The notes under the pieces: generated by a model
The model's database searches: none
What the model was told of the DNA's origin: nothing
Seen by the model: the letters and a program-made list of their open reading frames with translations, nothing else
Part shown: piece after piece, positions 17,246 through 26,516 of the stretch
Numbering within the stretch: the first letter of the stretch is position 1
Layout of the letters: each line of letters starts with the position of its first letter
Position numbers and translations under genes: made by a program
Assembly (NCBI GenBank): GCA_014323925.1
Contig: JACONC010000012.1
Span: 1-51,427 of the forward strand
Direction of reading: 5' to 3'
Length of the DNA: 51,427 nt
Source of the DNA: Chromatiales bacterium
GTDB lineage: Bacteria; Pseudomonadota; Gammaproteobacteria; Poriferisulfidales; Oxydemutatoraceae

Positions 17246-18349
17246 CTATTTACGGCTACGTATATCGTACACCATTTTTCCCGAATACTGCGACCATATT
17301 TTCATTTTGTTTAAGAAATCACTAAAAGAACGGTATACGCGCTGTGCATAATCGCTCTCGGCGGCCACTCCTTTGATAACATCATCGGCAGTTTCGTATA
17401 GTTTGTCAATTACTTTGTCGGGGAATCGGCGTAATTGTACACCGTGCTCATCCATCAATATACGCAATGCGTCGGGGTTTAACGCCAAATATTGGGTGAG
17501 TGAGCGCATGCTTTCGGCTTCACACGCATTGCGTACTATAGCTTGTAAATCTGCTGGCAATTCCATAAACATGTCTTTGTTGAGAATACATTCTATGATG
17601 ACCCCCGGCTCTTGCCAGCCCGGATAGTAATAGTAGTCAGCGATTTTATAAAAGCCTAAAGTTAGATCGTTGTACGGCGTCGACCACTCTACTGCATCCA
17701 GTGTGCCGGTTTGCAGTGCGGTAAACAGTTCACTAGCCGGCAGATTTACCGGGATCATACCCAACCTTTCGTAGATTTGGCTGGCAAGTCCTGGTATTCT
17801 AATTTTTATGCCTTTCAGGTCATCAATATCTTTGATCTCCCGTTTGAACCAGCCACCCATTTGTATCCCGGTACCACCGACCGCAATAGGTATTAAACCG
17901 AACTCACCGTAGCCTTCGTCCCATAATTCTTGTCCGCCACCATAATTAAGCCAAGCAGTCATCTCAACGATATTCATGCCGAATGGCACCGAACTGAAAA
18001 AGTTAAACGCACGATTTTTACCTTGCCAATAATAAGCTGCTGAATGTCCCATCGCAACAGCACCGCTATGCACTGTATCAAAAACTTCAAACGCCGAGAC
18101 CAACTCACCCGCACCGTATACGCTCACCTGCAGTCGTCCACCCGACATGTTATTAATATTCTCGGCGATACGCTCCGCACTAATGCCTAGGCCTGGATAG
18201 TTTTTCGGCCAACAAGTAACCATCCTCCAACGATAGCTTTTGCTACTGCTCGGAGATTTGTTGGTCTCTTGTTCGCTACGACTGCACGCAGCCAGCGGTG
18301 TTGCCAACAGCGCACCTGCTGTGCGGTTTATAAAATCTCTTCTTTTCAT
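17246..18349 (-). CDS. TRAP transporter solute-binding protein (DctP/TakP-like), lipoprotein or Tat substrate
   Basis: Periplasmic receptor of a tripartite ATP-independent transporter, likely for carboxylates or keto acids. The N-terminus MKRRDFINRTAGALLATPLAAC combines a twin-Arg motif with a lipobox (LAAC), so it may be Tat-exported and lipidated. Core motifs: WRMVTCWPKNYPG, AVGGTGIQMGGWF, GIKIRIPGLASQIYERLG and GTLDAVEWSTPYNDLTLGFY, with YYYYPGWQEPG typical of TakP-like proteins. It has 367 residues. No dctQ or dctM membrane subunits are adjacent, so they must be elsewhere or absent. Confidence 0.9.
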   Translation of the reverse strand: MKRRDFINRTAGALLATPLAACSRSEQETNKSPSSSKSYRWRMVTCWPKNYPGLGISAERIAENINNMSGGRLQVSVYGAGELVSAFEVFDTVHSGAVAMGHSAAYYWQGKNRAFNFFSSVPFGMNIVEMTAWLNYGGGQELWDEGYGEFGLIPIAVGGTGIQMGGWFKREIKDIDDLKGIKIRIPGLASQIYERLGMIPVNLPASELFTALQTGTLDAVEWSTPYNDLTLGFYKIADYYYYPGWQEPGVIIECILNKDMFMELPADLQAIVRNACEAESMRSLTQYLALNPDALRILMDEHGVQLRRFPDKVIDKLYETADDVIKGVAAESDYAQRVYRSFSDFLNKMKIWSQYSGKMVYDIRSRK

Positions 18350-18412
18350 AAAATTTTTCGCAATAAGTAGATGTGTGCTTTAGATATGGGCTTTATAATG
18401 ATGCTGTGTTGC

Positions 18413-18501
18413 TGGTCGTAAGGGACGGGAATCGAACCCGTCAGACTCAGGGTATAGTGTATAAACACATCACATTAGTGCCTGCACCAGCAGTCCCTAC
18501 G
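18413..18501 (-). tRNA. tRNA-like sequence, isotype unassigned, possibly degenerate
   Basis: On the minus strand a 7-bp acceptor (CGTAGGG with CCTTACG, one wobble), a canonical T-arm (ACGGG TTCGATT CCCGT), discriminator A and an encoded CCA are clear, 89 nt overall. A 3-bp D-stem (TGC/GCA) with GGT in the loop is plausible. The anticodon arm is abnormal: a 7-bp stem with one mismatch and an oversized loop, next to a tandem ATGTG duplication, so no anticodon can be assigned. It may be a tRNA pseudogene, a tRNA with a small insertion, or another structured RNA. It lies between uvrD and the TRAP gene. Confidence 0.5.
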
Positions 18502-18688
18502 ATTTACAAAATCTTACTTTTTCTACTACTATCCAAATAATCCCACTGAAATAATTATATCTGTTTTTTAATCTAAAAACCTATACATTATAAACCAACA
18601 AAACAATATAAAAGTTATTTTAGCGACTCAATCATATTCCAATCCTATTGACAATGAGCTTAAAGGCTTATGCTACAGAGTGTAACCC

Positions 18689-20881
18689 TTAAATCTTCTG
18701 CAGTCGAGTATACGCCAATACCAGCCACTTTGTGCCGACTTTGTCAAAGCGAACTTTGGTGCGCGCATGGCTACCTTCCCCTTCAAAGTCAAGTACGACA
18801 CCGTCACCGAAGGTCGGGTGGTTTACGCGTTGTCCGGATGAAAAACTATTAGGATCTGGAGATGGTTTAGATTGCCCGACTACATAAAATGCATTCCCAG
18901 ATAATCTATTATGTTTTTGTTGCGGACGTATCTCGTCTACTAAATCAGTAGGTAATTCGTTTATAAAGCGCGAGGGTCGGTTATAAATTATATTGCCATG
19001 CATATTTCGTGATTGCGCATAGCATAAAATCAGTTGCTCACGGGCGCGGGTGATGCCGACATAGCATAGTCGGCGTTCTTCCTCTAATCCATCTAAATCC
19101 TCTAAGGAACGGCTGTGCGGGAATAAGCCTTCCTCCATACCGGTGATGATCACTAAGGGAAATTCTAGACCCTTAGCTGAATGCAGGGTCATCAGTTGTA
19201 CACTATCTTCGTCGTACTCGGCTTCGTTATCGCCGGCATCCAAAGCGGTATGTGATAAAAATGCATCTAGTTCGTCTATTTCATCTTCATCTATTTTTTT
19301 CCATTGCTCGCTAAATTGCTCAGCCGCTCTGATTAATTCCTCTAAGTTTTCGATATCCGATAGGGCGCGTTCGTTGCGTTGTTCTCTAAGATAATTGGTC
19401 AGTAAAGCAACCACTTGCTCAGCTTGTTTAGCCAACGGCTGCACCTTCAATGCTAGGGAAAAATTTTCTATTAATTGAAGAAAGCGCTGCACCACAGAGT
19501 TGGCACGTGCACCTAAAGCCTTGTCGTTCATAAGTTGTTCGGCACTCTGCCACAGGCTGATTACATTAGCTTTGGCTTGGTCTCTGATCATTTCCATCGT
19601 GCGCGCTCCAATGCCACGCGGAGGATAATTGACGATACGTTCAAAAGCGGTATCATCGTCGTGATTGGCAATCAATCGTAGGTATGCTAGGGCATGTTTG
19701 ATAATCGCTCGATCAAAGAATCGTAGCCCACCGTAGACACGATAAGGGATATTGGCACTCACCAGAGCATTTTCTATAACGCGAGATTGGGCATTGGCGC
19801 GATAACACACCGCAAGCTCCGATAACGCTCGTCGTTGCTTCTGCCACTTATGGATAACTTCGACAACATAGTCGGTTTCCTCATTTTCGTTTAGGGCAGC
19901 GAAGATTTTTATTTTATCGCCGCCCTTGGCTTTGGTCCATAGCCGCTTGCCCATGCGCCCCTTGTTATTTTCTATCAGTGCGTTGGCAGCATCCAATATT
20001 ATTGCAGTAGAGCGATAATTGCGCTCTAATCTATAGACACAAACATCCTTAAAGTCCCGCTCAAAGTTTTGAATATTCTCAACGCACGCGCCGCGCCAAC
20101 CGTAGATTGACTGGTCGTCGTCGCCCACCGCAAAGACTGGGATTTTATCGCTTGCCAGTACTCGTAGCCAGGCATATTGCAATTTATTTGTGTCTTGAAA
20201 CTCGTCGACTAATATTTGTTTGAAGCGCGCTTGGTATTGTCGTCTTAAATCATCGTTGTCGCGCAGCATCTCGTGGGTGGCAAGCAGTAATTCAGCAAAA
20301 TCAACGGTCTGCGTTTCTCGGCATAGTGCTTCGTAGCGGTGGTAAATGGCTAAAATTTGTTTGAATGTTGGGTTGTTCGTATCCTCTACAACCCTATCTG
20401 CTCGCTGCCCGGCTTCTTTATAGGCATTGATGATATATTGAGTTTTCTTAAATGGACATCTGTCTTCACTGATATTAAGGTCGCGGGTAATGCGTTTAAT
20501 GAGTCTGAGTTGATCAATCGCATCTATCACCTGAAATGTTTTGGATAATCGTGCCTGTTCGTGATGATAGCGCAACAGGCGATGACATAAACTGTGAAAA
20601 GTTCCAACCCACATGCCAGCTATAGGTTTGTCGCTGAGTGATTGGATACGTGAGCGCATCTCGTTGGCAGCCTTATTGGTAAATGTCACCGCCATCACTT
20701 CCCGTTCCGAGATACCTTCCACCGCGCACAACCAGGCAATGCGATGCGTTAATACGCGGGTTTTACCGCTACCGGCACCCGCTAATATCAATGCTGACCT
20801 CAGCGGCGCATTCACCGCTTGGTTTTGCTCATCGTTCAAGTCTGCTAAAATTTGTCCCTTTATATTTGCGTTATCCGACAT
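18689..20881 (-). CDS. uvrD: DNA helicase II UvrD
   Basis: A 3'-5' superfamily 1 helicase for nucleotide-excision and mismatch repair. Motifs: LNDEQNQAVNAPLRSALILA then GAGSGKTRVLTHRI (Walker A), AVTFTNKAANEMRSRI, VDFAELLL, VDEFQDTNKLQY, VGDDDQSIYGWRGA, LERNYRST, VQLMTLHSAKGLEF and ITRAREQL. The C-terminal FDKVGTKWLVLAYTRLQ is the UvrD tail, separating it from Rep. The Met at 20881 (MSDNANIKGQ) is chosen: it is 2 bp after the ubiB stop, whereas the upstream extension overlaps ubiB. Length 730 residues. Its place behind ubiEJB is uncommon. Confidence 0.95.
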   Translation of the reverse strand: MSDNANIKGQILADLNDEQNQAVNAPLRSALILAGAGSGKTRVLTHRIAWLCAVEGISEREVMAVTFTNKAANEMRSRIQSLSDKPIAGMWVGTFHSLCHRLLRYHHEQARLSKTFQVIDAIDQLRLIKRITRDLNISEDRCPFKKTQYIINAYKEAGQRADRVVEDTNNPTFKQILAIYHRYEALCRETQTVDFAELLLATHEMLRDNDDLRRQYQARFKQILVDEFQDTNKLQYAWLRVLASDKIPVFAVGDDDQSIYGWRGACVENIQNFERDFKDVCVYRLERNYRSTAIILDAANALIENNKGRMGKRLWTKAKGGDKIKIFAALNENEETDYVVEVIHKWQKQRRALSELAVCYRANAQSRVIENALVSANIPYRVYGGLRFFDRAIIKHALAYLRLIANHDDDTAFERIVNYPPRGIGARTMEMIRDQAKANVISLWQSAEQLMNDKALGARANSVVQRFLQLIENFSLALKVQPLAKQAEQVVALLTNYLREQRNERALSDIENLEELIRAAEQFSEQWKKIDEDEIDELDAFLSHTALDAGDNEAEYDEDSVQLMTLHSAKGLEFPLVIITGMEEGLFPHSRSLEDLDGLEEERRLCYVGITRAREQLILCYAQSRNMHGNIIYNRPSRFINELPTDLVDEIRPQQKHNRLSGNAFYVVGQSKPSPDPNSFSSGQRVNHPTFGDGVVLDFEGEGSHARTKVRFDKVGTKWLVLAYTRLQKI

Positions 20882-20883
20882 CG

Positions 20884-22431
20884 TTAAACCCACAACGATA
20901 AACCTCCTAGTGCCAATGCGCCGATAACTAGCACAATCACCAGGTAGATGCGCCATCGCTTTAGCTTGCGTTGCAGATTAGAGACTTCTTGGCGCAGTTG
21001 TTGGCGCTCAGTATCAGCGGGTGGCGGGAGACTATGCGTCGCTATGAACTCGCTACTTCTCTCAATTAATGCTGGCAATTGTTTGAGGATTTTTTTTAAT
21101 AAAACCGCAGGATGTCTGCGTTTTCTCATCCATCGCTCTAAAAATGGTTTGGCGGTATCCCATAGATTAAGCTCAGGGTACAGTTGTCGCCCTAGGCCTT
21201 CTATGTTCAATAATGTTTTTTGTAGTAATATCAGCTGCGGTTGCACCTCCATATTAAAACGCCTTGCGGTTTGAAATAAGCGTAATAGCAGGGCACCGAA
21301 AGATATTTGGTTTAACGGCTGTTGAAAAATAGGCTCACACACCGTCCTGATTGCCGATTCAAACTCCTCTAAGCGTATATCGGGCGACACCCAACCTGAT
21401 TCAATATGCAGTTCGGCAACCCGACGATAATCGTTTTGAAAGAAAGCTAGAAAATTCTCTGCTAGATAACGTTGATCTCTGAGATCAAGACTGCCGACGA
21501 TACCGAAATCAACACCCAGATAATATGGCTTGAGTGGGTTCTCGACGGATACGAATATATTGCCTGGGTGCATATCAGCGTGGAAAAAATTGTGTTCGAA
21601 AACTTGGGTGAAAAATATCTCCACACCATTATGCGCGAGTTGTCGTAAATCAGTGTTGTGGCGTTTTAACTCTTCTATGTCGTTAATCGGCACGCCGTGT
21701 ATGCGTTCCATCACCATCACCTCGCGATAACAATGTTGCCAGTATACTTTAGGCACATAAAGCAGGTCGGAACCTTCAAAATTTCGTCGCAGTTGGTTAG
21801 CATTCGCCGCTTCGCGTAATAAATCCAACTCATCGGTTATGGTCTTGCGGTACTCATGCACAACATCAACTGCTCGTAGTCGACGCCCTTCCGAACAGTA
21901 ACGCTCAGTGAGCCGCGCCATCATATCCAGTAATGCAAGATCGCTATCAATTTTCTTTTTAACATTCGGACGTAATACCTTTACCACTACTTCGCTACCA
22001 TCGTGTAATCGTGCCGCATGAACTTGAGCAATGGATGCCGAAGCGAGTGGCATCGTGTCAAAGTGTGCAAATACTTTATCTATAGGATCTCCCATCACCT
22101 GCTCAACTTTTTCGCGGGCGATGTGACCGTCAAAAGGCGGTACTTTATCTTGTAGTTTTGCTAGCTCAGTAATCAGCTCGCTAGACAATAAATCTGGTCG
22201 GGTGGACAAGGCCTGTCCGAACTTGACGAATATAGGCCCCAAGTCTTCCAGTGCTAACCTTATTCTTGTTGCCAGTGGTTTTTTCTGTTTACCAAACCAA
22301 TTCCACGGCAGTAGGTAGAAAATAAAGTGTATCGGCCTGAAGAAGTGTATCGTTAGGACAATCTCATCTAATCGGTGGCGCACCAACACGATGTTGATAT
22401 ATAAAAGCCGCCAAAGTTTTAGGATAAACAT
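20884..22431 (-). CDS. ubiB: Ubiquinone biosynthesis atypical kinase/ATPase UbiB
   Basis: A membrane-anchored member of the ABC1/COQ8 family, needed for ubiquinone synthesis. It contains the KxGQ motif in FVKFGQALSTRPDLL, the Ala-rich nucleotide loop MPLASASIAQVHAARL, ERIHGVPIND and the catalytic-loop-like FFHADMHPGNIF plus VDFGIVGSL. Two hydrophobic helices close the C-terminus (IYLVIVLVIGALALGGLSLW). The 515 residues are normal. Its start overlaps the ubiJ stop by one base. Confidence 0.97.
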   Translation of the reverse strand: MFILKLWRLLYINIVLVRHRLDEIVLTIHFFRPIHFIFYLLPWNWFGKQKKPLATRIRLALEDLGPIFVKFGQALSTRPDLLSSELITELAKLQDKVPPFDGHIAREKVEQVMGDPIDKVFAHFDTMPLASASIAQVHAARLHDGSEVVVKVLRPNVKKKIDSDLALLDMMARLTERYCSEGRRLRAVDVVHEYRKTITDELDLLREAANANQLRRNFEGSDLLYVPKVYWQHCYREVMVMERIHGVPINDIEELKRHNTDLRQLAHNGVEIFFTQVFEHNFFHADMHPGNIFVSVENPLKPYYLGVDFGIVGSLDLRDQRYLAENFLAFFQNDYRRVAELHIESGWVSPDIRLEEFESAIRTVCEPIFQQPLNQISFGALLLRLFQTARRFNMEVQPQLILLQKTLLNIEGLGRQLYPELNLWDTAKPFLERWMRKRRHPAVLLKKILKQLPALIERSSEFIATHSLPPPADTERQQLRQEVSNLQRKLKRWRIYLVIVLVIGALALGGLSLWV

Positions 22432-23042
22432 TACTGGTCGCGTAGCCGGCTACACCTTGCGTCCAATCTCTCTACTGCGTCGCGCAGTCGTTCTACATTG
22501 TCTATAAAATAGTCTATTTCTTGCTGCGTCGGCGTTATTTTCAGTTCCTCCTGTAAAAACTCGCCGCTACTAAAATACAGCGATTCTATGCAACGATCAA
22601 CAAAATTGTTTGCTGCCCGCACGCCCTCGCCGAGTTGATGTGCCGCAATATCTCCGATTAAAGGTGCGAGCAACTCTTCCCAATCAAACTCAATCTCAGT
22701 CAGTAAACTCTGCAGCCGTTGCCCCAGATGTACATCCCCTACAATTTCCAGATTAACCGCTTGTTCGTCGTTCTCTCTATCTAAGCCGAGTCTTAGTAAA
22801 TCAAAAATACTACCACTTATCCGAGTATCAGGAACCCCGCTATAGTCCTCGCAAACGCGTATGGTGTCTTCTTCGATAAGTAAAAAGAGTTCTAAGCGCG
22901 GAACGCTGAGGGACAAACCGACCACTTTTCCAGACATTGCTTTCAGCGATGATGCGACCAGTGGTGGGTCAGCTTGTAAATAACGGCCTAGTGCATAATC
23001 AAACAATGGTGCCAGTTTCTTAGAAGCAACATTCATAATCAA
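22431..23042 (-). CDS. ubiJ: Ubiquinone biosynthesis accessory factor UbiJ (SCP2 domain)
   Basis: A 203-residue protein with an N-terminal sterol-carrier-like lipid-binding domain (VGLSLSVPRLELFLLIEEDTIRVCEDYSG, DTRISGSIFDLLRLG) and a C-terminal coiled coil (IDYFIDNVERLRDAVERLDARCSRLRDQ). UbiJ is known to organise the soluble Ubi complex that handles quinone intermediates. It overlaps ubiE by 4 bp and ubiB by 1 bp, the standard ubiE-ubiJ-ubiB order. Confidence 0.93.
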   Translation of the reverse strand: MIMNVASKKLAPLFDYALGRYLQADPPLVASSLKAMSGKVVGLSLSVPRLELFLLIEEDTIRVCEDYSGVPDTRISGSIFDLLRLGLDRENDEQAVNLEIVGDVHLGQRLQSLLTEIEFDWEELLAPLIGDIAAHQLGEGVRAANNFVDRCIESLYFSSGEFLQEELKITPTQQEIDYFIDNVERLRDAVERLDARCSRLRDQ

Positions 23043-23779
23043 TATTTGTACGCGCGATGTATAGCGACGATACCGGCGGATAGATTATAAACCTCGCACT
23101 GCCGAAATCCGATTTCTCCAATCATCGCACCTAAGGTTGTTTGATCCGGGTGAATCCGAATAGACTCGACCAAATAGCGATAACTCTCCTCATCTCCCAC
23201 CACATACGCACCCAGTTTAGGAATCACATTAAAAGAATACCATTGATAAAATCGTTGTAACCAGGCGTGCGGCTTGGAAAACTCTAGCACCACAAGGCGA
23301 CCAGCAGGTTTTAGAACGCGTAAAATAGAACCCAATGCTGCTTGTTTAGAAGCCATATTTCTTAGGCCAAAAGCGACCACTACACAATCAAAGGTGTTGT
23401 CGGCAAACGGTAGACTCTCGGCGTCGCAGCGAATAAAAGGTACACCAGCATAACCGAGATCATATAACCGTCTTTGTCCTTCCGCTAGCATTGCCTCGTT
23501 GATATCGGCGACCGTCAAAAGACCGCCATCTTTGAGCAAAGGTTTTATGCGTACAGCCATATCGGCAGTGCCACCAGCAAGATCCAACACCCGCATATTT
23601 GCGCGCACACCGCACGCCATGACCGCAAATTGTTTCCATATTCTGTGCAAACCCAAAGACATTAAATCGTTCATCAAGTCATAACGACTTGCCACCGAAC
23701 TGAATACATTATCAACTAATTTCACTTTTTCGTTGACATCAACCTTGCGAAAACCGAAATGTGTCTTTTTTGTGTCCAT
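23039..23779 (-). CDS. ubiE: Ubiquinone/menaquinone C-methyltransferase UbiE
   Basis: SAM-dependent C-methylation in quinone synthesis. Motifs: VFSSVASRYDLMNDLMSLGLHRIWK, the SAM site VLDLAGGTADMAVRI, GGLLTVADINEAMLAEGQRR, ADNTFDCVVVAFGLRNM and RVLKPAGRLVVLEFSKP. The 246 residues match the family. It heads the ubiE-ubiJ-ubiB(-uvrD) unit, 66 bp after the DUF971 gene. Confidence 0.97.
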   Translation of the reverse strand: MDTKKTHFGFRKVDVNEKVKLVDNVFSSVASRYDLMNDLMSLGLHRIWKQFAVMACGVRANMRVLDLAGGTADMAVRIKPLLKDGGLLTVADINEAMLAEGQRRLYDLGYAGVPFIRCDAESLPFADNTFDCVVVAFGLRNMASKQAALGSILRVLKPAGRLVVLEFSKPHAWLQRFYQWYSFNVIPKLGAYVVGDEESYRYLVESIRIHPDQTTLGAMIGEIGFRQCEVYNLSAGIVAIHRAYKY

Positions 23780-23845
23780 CGCTTAATTGTAAGATAAATC
23801 GTTCAAGATCGTGTTGGTGCTATCACTTCAGCCGATCTGCTTCGG

Positions 23846-24217
23846 TCAACCTAGACGATTTTGTTTACGCTCAAACCCAGCATCCTTTAGCCTTTGTAGA
23901 TAGTTTTGCCATTTACGGTCGTAATTTATACCTAAGTCATATAAATAATCCCAGCTATAAATGCCGCTACTATGTCCGTCGTCAAAGATGATCTTGATTG
24001 CGTAGTTGCCGACTGGTTCGAGCGATGTGATGTTGATATCTTCCTTGCCTACCTGCAGGACTTCTTGCCCGGGGCCATGCCCGGAGACCTCTGCTGACGG
24101 TGAATACACGCGTAAATACTCGCAGCTTAAGTTAAATCTTTTACCATTGGTGAAAATTAGTTCCAACACACGCGAGTTTTGATGCAAATGTATTTCATCA
24201 AGTTGTACGTTAGACAT
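23846..24217 (-). CDS. DUF971 (GBBH-like N-terminal) protein
   Basis: A 123-residue protein formed by the small domain otherwise found at the N-terminus of gamma-butyrobetaine hydroxylases: ELIFTNGKRFNLSCEYLRVYSPSAEV, then VGNYAIKIIFDDGHSSGIYSWDYLYDLG. Stand-alone members occur between hslU and ubiE in many gammaproteobacteria; an iron-sulfur or metal-related role has been suggested but is not settled. It begins 3 bp after hslU. Confidence 0.9.
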   Translation of the reverse strand: MSNVQLDEIHLHQNSRVLELIFTNGKRFNLSCEYLRVYSPSAEVSGHGPGQEVLQVGKEDINITSLEPVGNYAIKIIFDDGHSSGIYSWDYLYDLGINYDRKWQNYLQRLKDAGFERKQNRLG

Positions 24218-24220
24218 AGC

Positions 24221-25564
24221 TTAAAGTATATAAGAACTGAGATCTTGGTCTTTGGCAATACTGGCTAATTGCTGGTCTACTAGTTCAGAGTTTATTTTAA
24301 TCTGTTTGTTATCCAAGCTGGGTGCAGTAAAAGAAATATCCTCTAACAATCGCTCCATCACTGTTTGTAGGCGCCGCGCACCTATGTTTTCGGTGTTTCT
24401 ATTAATTTCGTAAGCAATCGTTGCAATGCGTTTGATTGCCTCTTCGCTAAACACAACATCCAGCCCTTCCTGAGCCAGCAGCGCTTGATATTGTTTAACC
24501 AGAGAATTATCTGGCTCACTTAAAATTCTAACAAAGGCATCCGTATCCAAGGGTTCCAGTTCCACTCGGATTGGCAAGCGCCCCTGTAACTCAGGAATCA
24601 ACTCGGAAGGTTTGGAGAAGTGAAAGGCACCGGCTGCAATAAACAATATATAATTGGTTTTTATCATGCCATAACGGGTGTTGACGGTAGATCCTTCTAT
24701 TAGAGGAAGCAGATCTCGCTGCACGCCTTCGCGAGATACTTCGCCGGCAGTCGTACTTTGCGAGCGACGCGCCAGTTTGTCTATTTCGTCTACAAAGACG
24801 ATGCCTCGTTGTTCGGTTTCTTCTACGACCATCGTATGCAGGCTTTCTTGGTCGATCATTTTTTCTAATTCTTCTTGTTTGATAGCTCTGAGAGCGTGTT
24901 TTACAGTCATTGTTTTGTGTTCTTTGCGATTTCCTAGTCCTAGGTTGCCGAGATTCTTAAGCATACCCTGCATTTGATCACCAATGCTCTCCAAACCCGG
25001 CACCGACATCACACCCATGTTAACCTGCGGTTTAGAGACCGCAACTTTAATTTTCTGATCATTCAACTTGCCTTGCTCAACTGATCTACGGATGTCTTCT
25101 CGAACTTGTTTACTATCCAAACTCTCCTGACTGTCGTAAGTTTCCTTCAGATTATTCATCAAGCTCTCGACCACCTGATCAACCGCTAACTTTTGTGCCA
25201 GACTATCGTGTTTTGCAAATTCTCTTTCTCGCACTTTGTTAAAAGTGATTTGTGCTAAATCACGGACTATTGATTCAACATCCCGCCCGACATAGCCGAC
25301 TTCGGTAAACTTGGTTGCTTCCACTTTTAGGAACGGTGCTTGAGCTAAGTCCGAAAGTCGCCTAGCAATTTCGGTTTTACCAACCCCAGTCGGCCCTATC
25401 ATTAAGATATTTTTAGGGGTAATCTCCGAGCGCAAAGGTTCGTCAATCTGCATCCGTCGCCATCGGTTGCGCAATGCAATAGCTACTGCGCGCTTCGCTT
25501 TATCCTGTCCGATAATGAACTGATCTAATTGGCTAACTATTTGTTCGGGTGTCATATCGGACAT
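24221..25564 (-). CDS. hslU: HslU, ATPase/unfoldase of the HslUV protease
   Basis: An AAA+ ring that unfolds substrates for HslV. Motifs: Walker A IGPTGVGKTEIARRL, the pore loop EATKFTEVGYVGRDVESIV, the inserted I-domain (about residues 110-230), Walker B RGIVFVDEIDKLA, sensor and arginine-finger regions (GRLPIRVEL, NIGARRLQTVMERLLEDISF) and the C-terminal YIL that docks into HslV. It has 447 residues. It lies 30 bp after hslV. Both are classic RpoH targets, and rpoH is in the same window. Confidence 0.97.
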   Translation of the reverse strand: MSDMTPEQIVSQLDQFIIGQDKAKRAVAIALRNRWRRMQIDEPLRSEITPKNILMIGPTGVGKTEIARRLSDLAQAPFLKVEATKFTEVGYVGRDVESIVRDLAQITFNKVREREFAKHDSLAQKLAVDQVVESLMNNLKETYDSQESLDSKQVREDIRRSVEQGKLNDQKIKVAVSKPQVNMGVMSVPGLESIGDQMQGMLKNLGNLGLGNRKEHKTMTVKHALRAIKQEELEKMIDQESLHTMVVEETEQRGIVFVDEIDKLARRSQSTTAGEVSREGVQRDLLPLIEGSTVNTRYGMIKTNYILFIAAGAFHFSKPSELIPELQGRLPIRVELEPLDTDAFVRILSEPDNSLVKQYQALLAQEGLDVVFSEEAIKRIATIAYEINRNTENIGARRLQTVMERLLEDISFTAPSLDNKQIKINSELVDQQLASIAKDQDLSSYIL

Positions 25565-25594
25565 AAGGATTTCCGTCGTTATCGTCGTTATTCG

Positions 25595-26131
25595 TTATAA
25601 AGTCTCGAGCACGAATTCTTGGTTTGTATAGACACAAATCTCGCTTGCGATTGTCAGTGCTCTCTCAACTAAGCTACGGGCATCTAACGATGAATGTCTA
25701 AGTAGTGCAAGAGCGGCGGCACGCGCATAATCACCGCCCGAACCAATGGCAATTAAATCGTACTCTGGCTCTATAACATCCCCAGTACCCGACACTAGTA
25801 GCGAGGTCTGTTTGTCGGCGACCGCAAGCAAGGCTTCTAATTGTCTCAAATTACGATCCAGCCGCCAATCTTTGGCTAATTCGACGGCAGCTCTTAGCAA
25901 CTGTCCTCCGTGCTCTTGTAATTTTCCTTCAAACCGTTCAAATAAAGTGAAAGCATCTGCGGTGCTGCCTGCAAAGCCGGCTAAAACTTGATCGTTGTTC
26001 AACCGGCGCACTTTACGCGCTTTATGCTTGACGATGGTTTTATTACCCATCGTGACTTGGCCATCACCGCCCATCACTAAACAACCGTCTTTGCGTACTG
26101 ATAAAATTGTGGTTCCGTGAAATGTGTGCAT
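25595..26131 (-). CDS. hslV: HslV, peptidase of the HslUV protease
   Basis: Threonine protease subunit of the bacterial proteasome-like HslUV complex. It carries a 6-residue pro-sequence before the catalytic Thr (MHTFHG then [10 protein letters not shown]), [51 protein letters not shown] and [18 protein letters not shown]. The 178 residues are usual for forms with this pro-peptide. It is transcribed before hslU. Confidence 0.97.
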   Translation of the reverse strand: MHTFHGTTILSVRKDGCLVMGGDGQVTMGNKTIVKHKARKVRRLNNDQVLAGFAGSTADAFTLFERFEGKLQEHGGQLLRAAVELAKDWRLDRNLRQLEALLAVADKQTSLLVSGTGDVIEPEYDLIAIGSGGDYARAAALALLRHSSLDARSLVERALTIASEICVYTNQEFVLETL

Positions 26132-26202
26132 CAGATTTAAGACTTTGATGTTTTATTATATCAGCACCACGGACAAGTTTGGTTTGACATTGGTTTGGCA
26201 GT

Positions 26203-26439
26203 TTAGTTTATATAGGATTTGATGCCGATATAGGTTTTCGCTATGTTGGCATTCGCAAACTCACACGCTTGTTCATAGTGCAAATAACGAATGGCAAGGA
26301 GGGACTTTTCTAAGTAAAGGAAGGAGAATATTGCGTTCCTTAAGGTTTTATACAAACGCAACACCACCTCATTCACACTACTGTATAAAATACTGGTTGC
26401 TAAACTACGATACGCATGTTTTTTTATATCAGGGATAGC
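26203..26439 (-). other. Unassigned 78-codon open frame without ATG
   Basis: The 385-bp gap between hslV and glnA has one long minus-strand frame bounded by TAA codons. It reads like a helical protein (for example LYLEKSLLAIRYLHYEQACE and ANANIAKTYIGIKSYIN at its end). There is no ATG; GTG codons lie inside, and a run of seven A sits near the 5' end. It may be a decayed gene or chance. The rest of 26132-26516 shows nothing else. Confidence 0.25.
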
Positions 26440-26516
26440 TTAGTTCATTCCATAAGCAGCGGCTAACATTACACTGGTATTGTATGCTCATCCTTTTGAC
26501 TGATTGGCTTCTCCGA

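Noticed and set aside
18411-18505. tmRNA
   Set aside because: The acceptor and T-arm could fit, but the length is far too short and no tag-peptide frame (such as ANDENYALAA) is encoded nearby.
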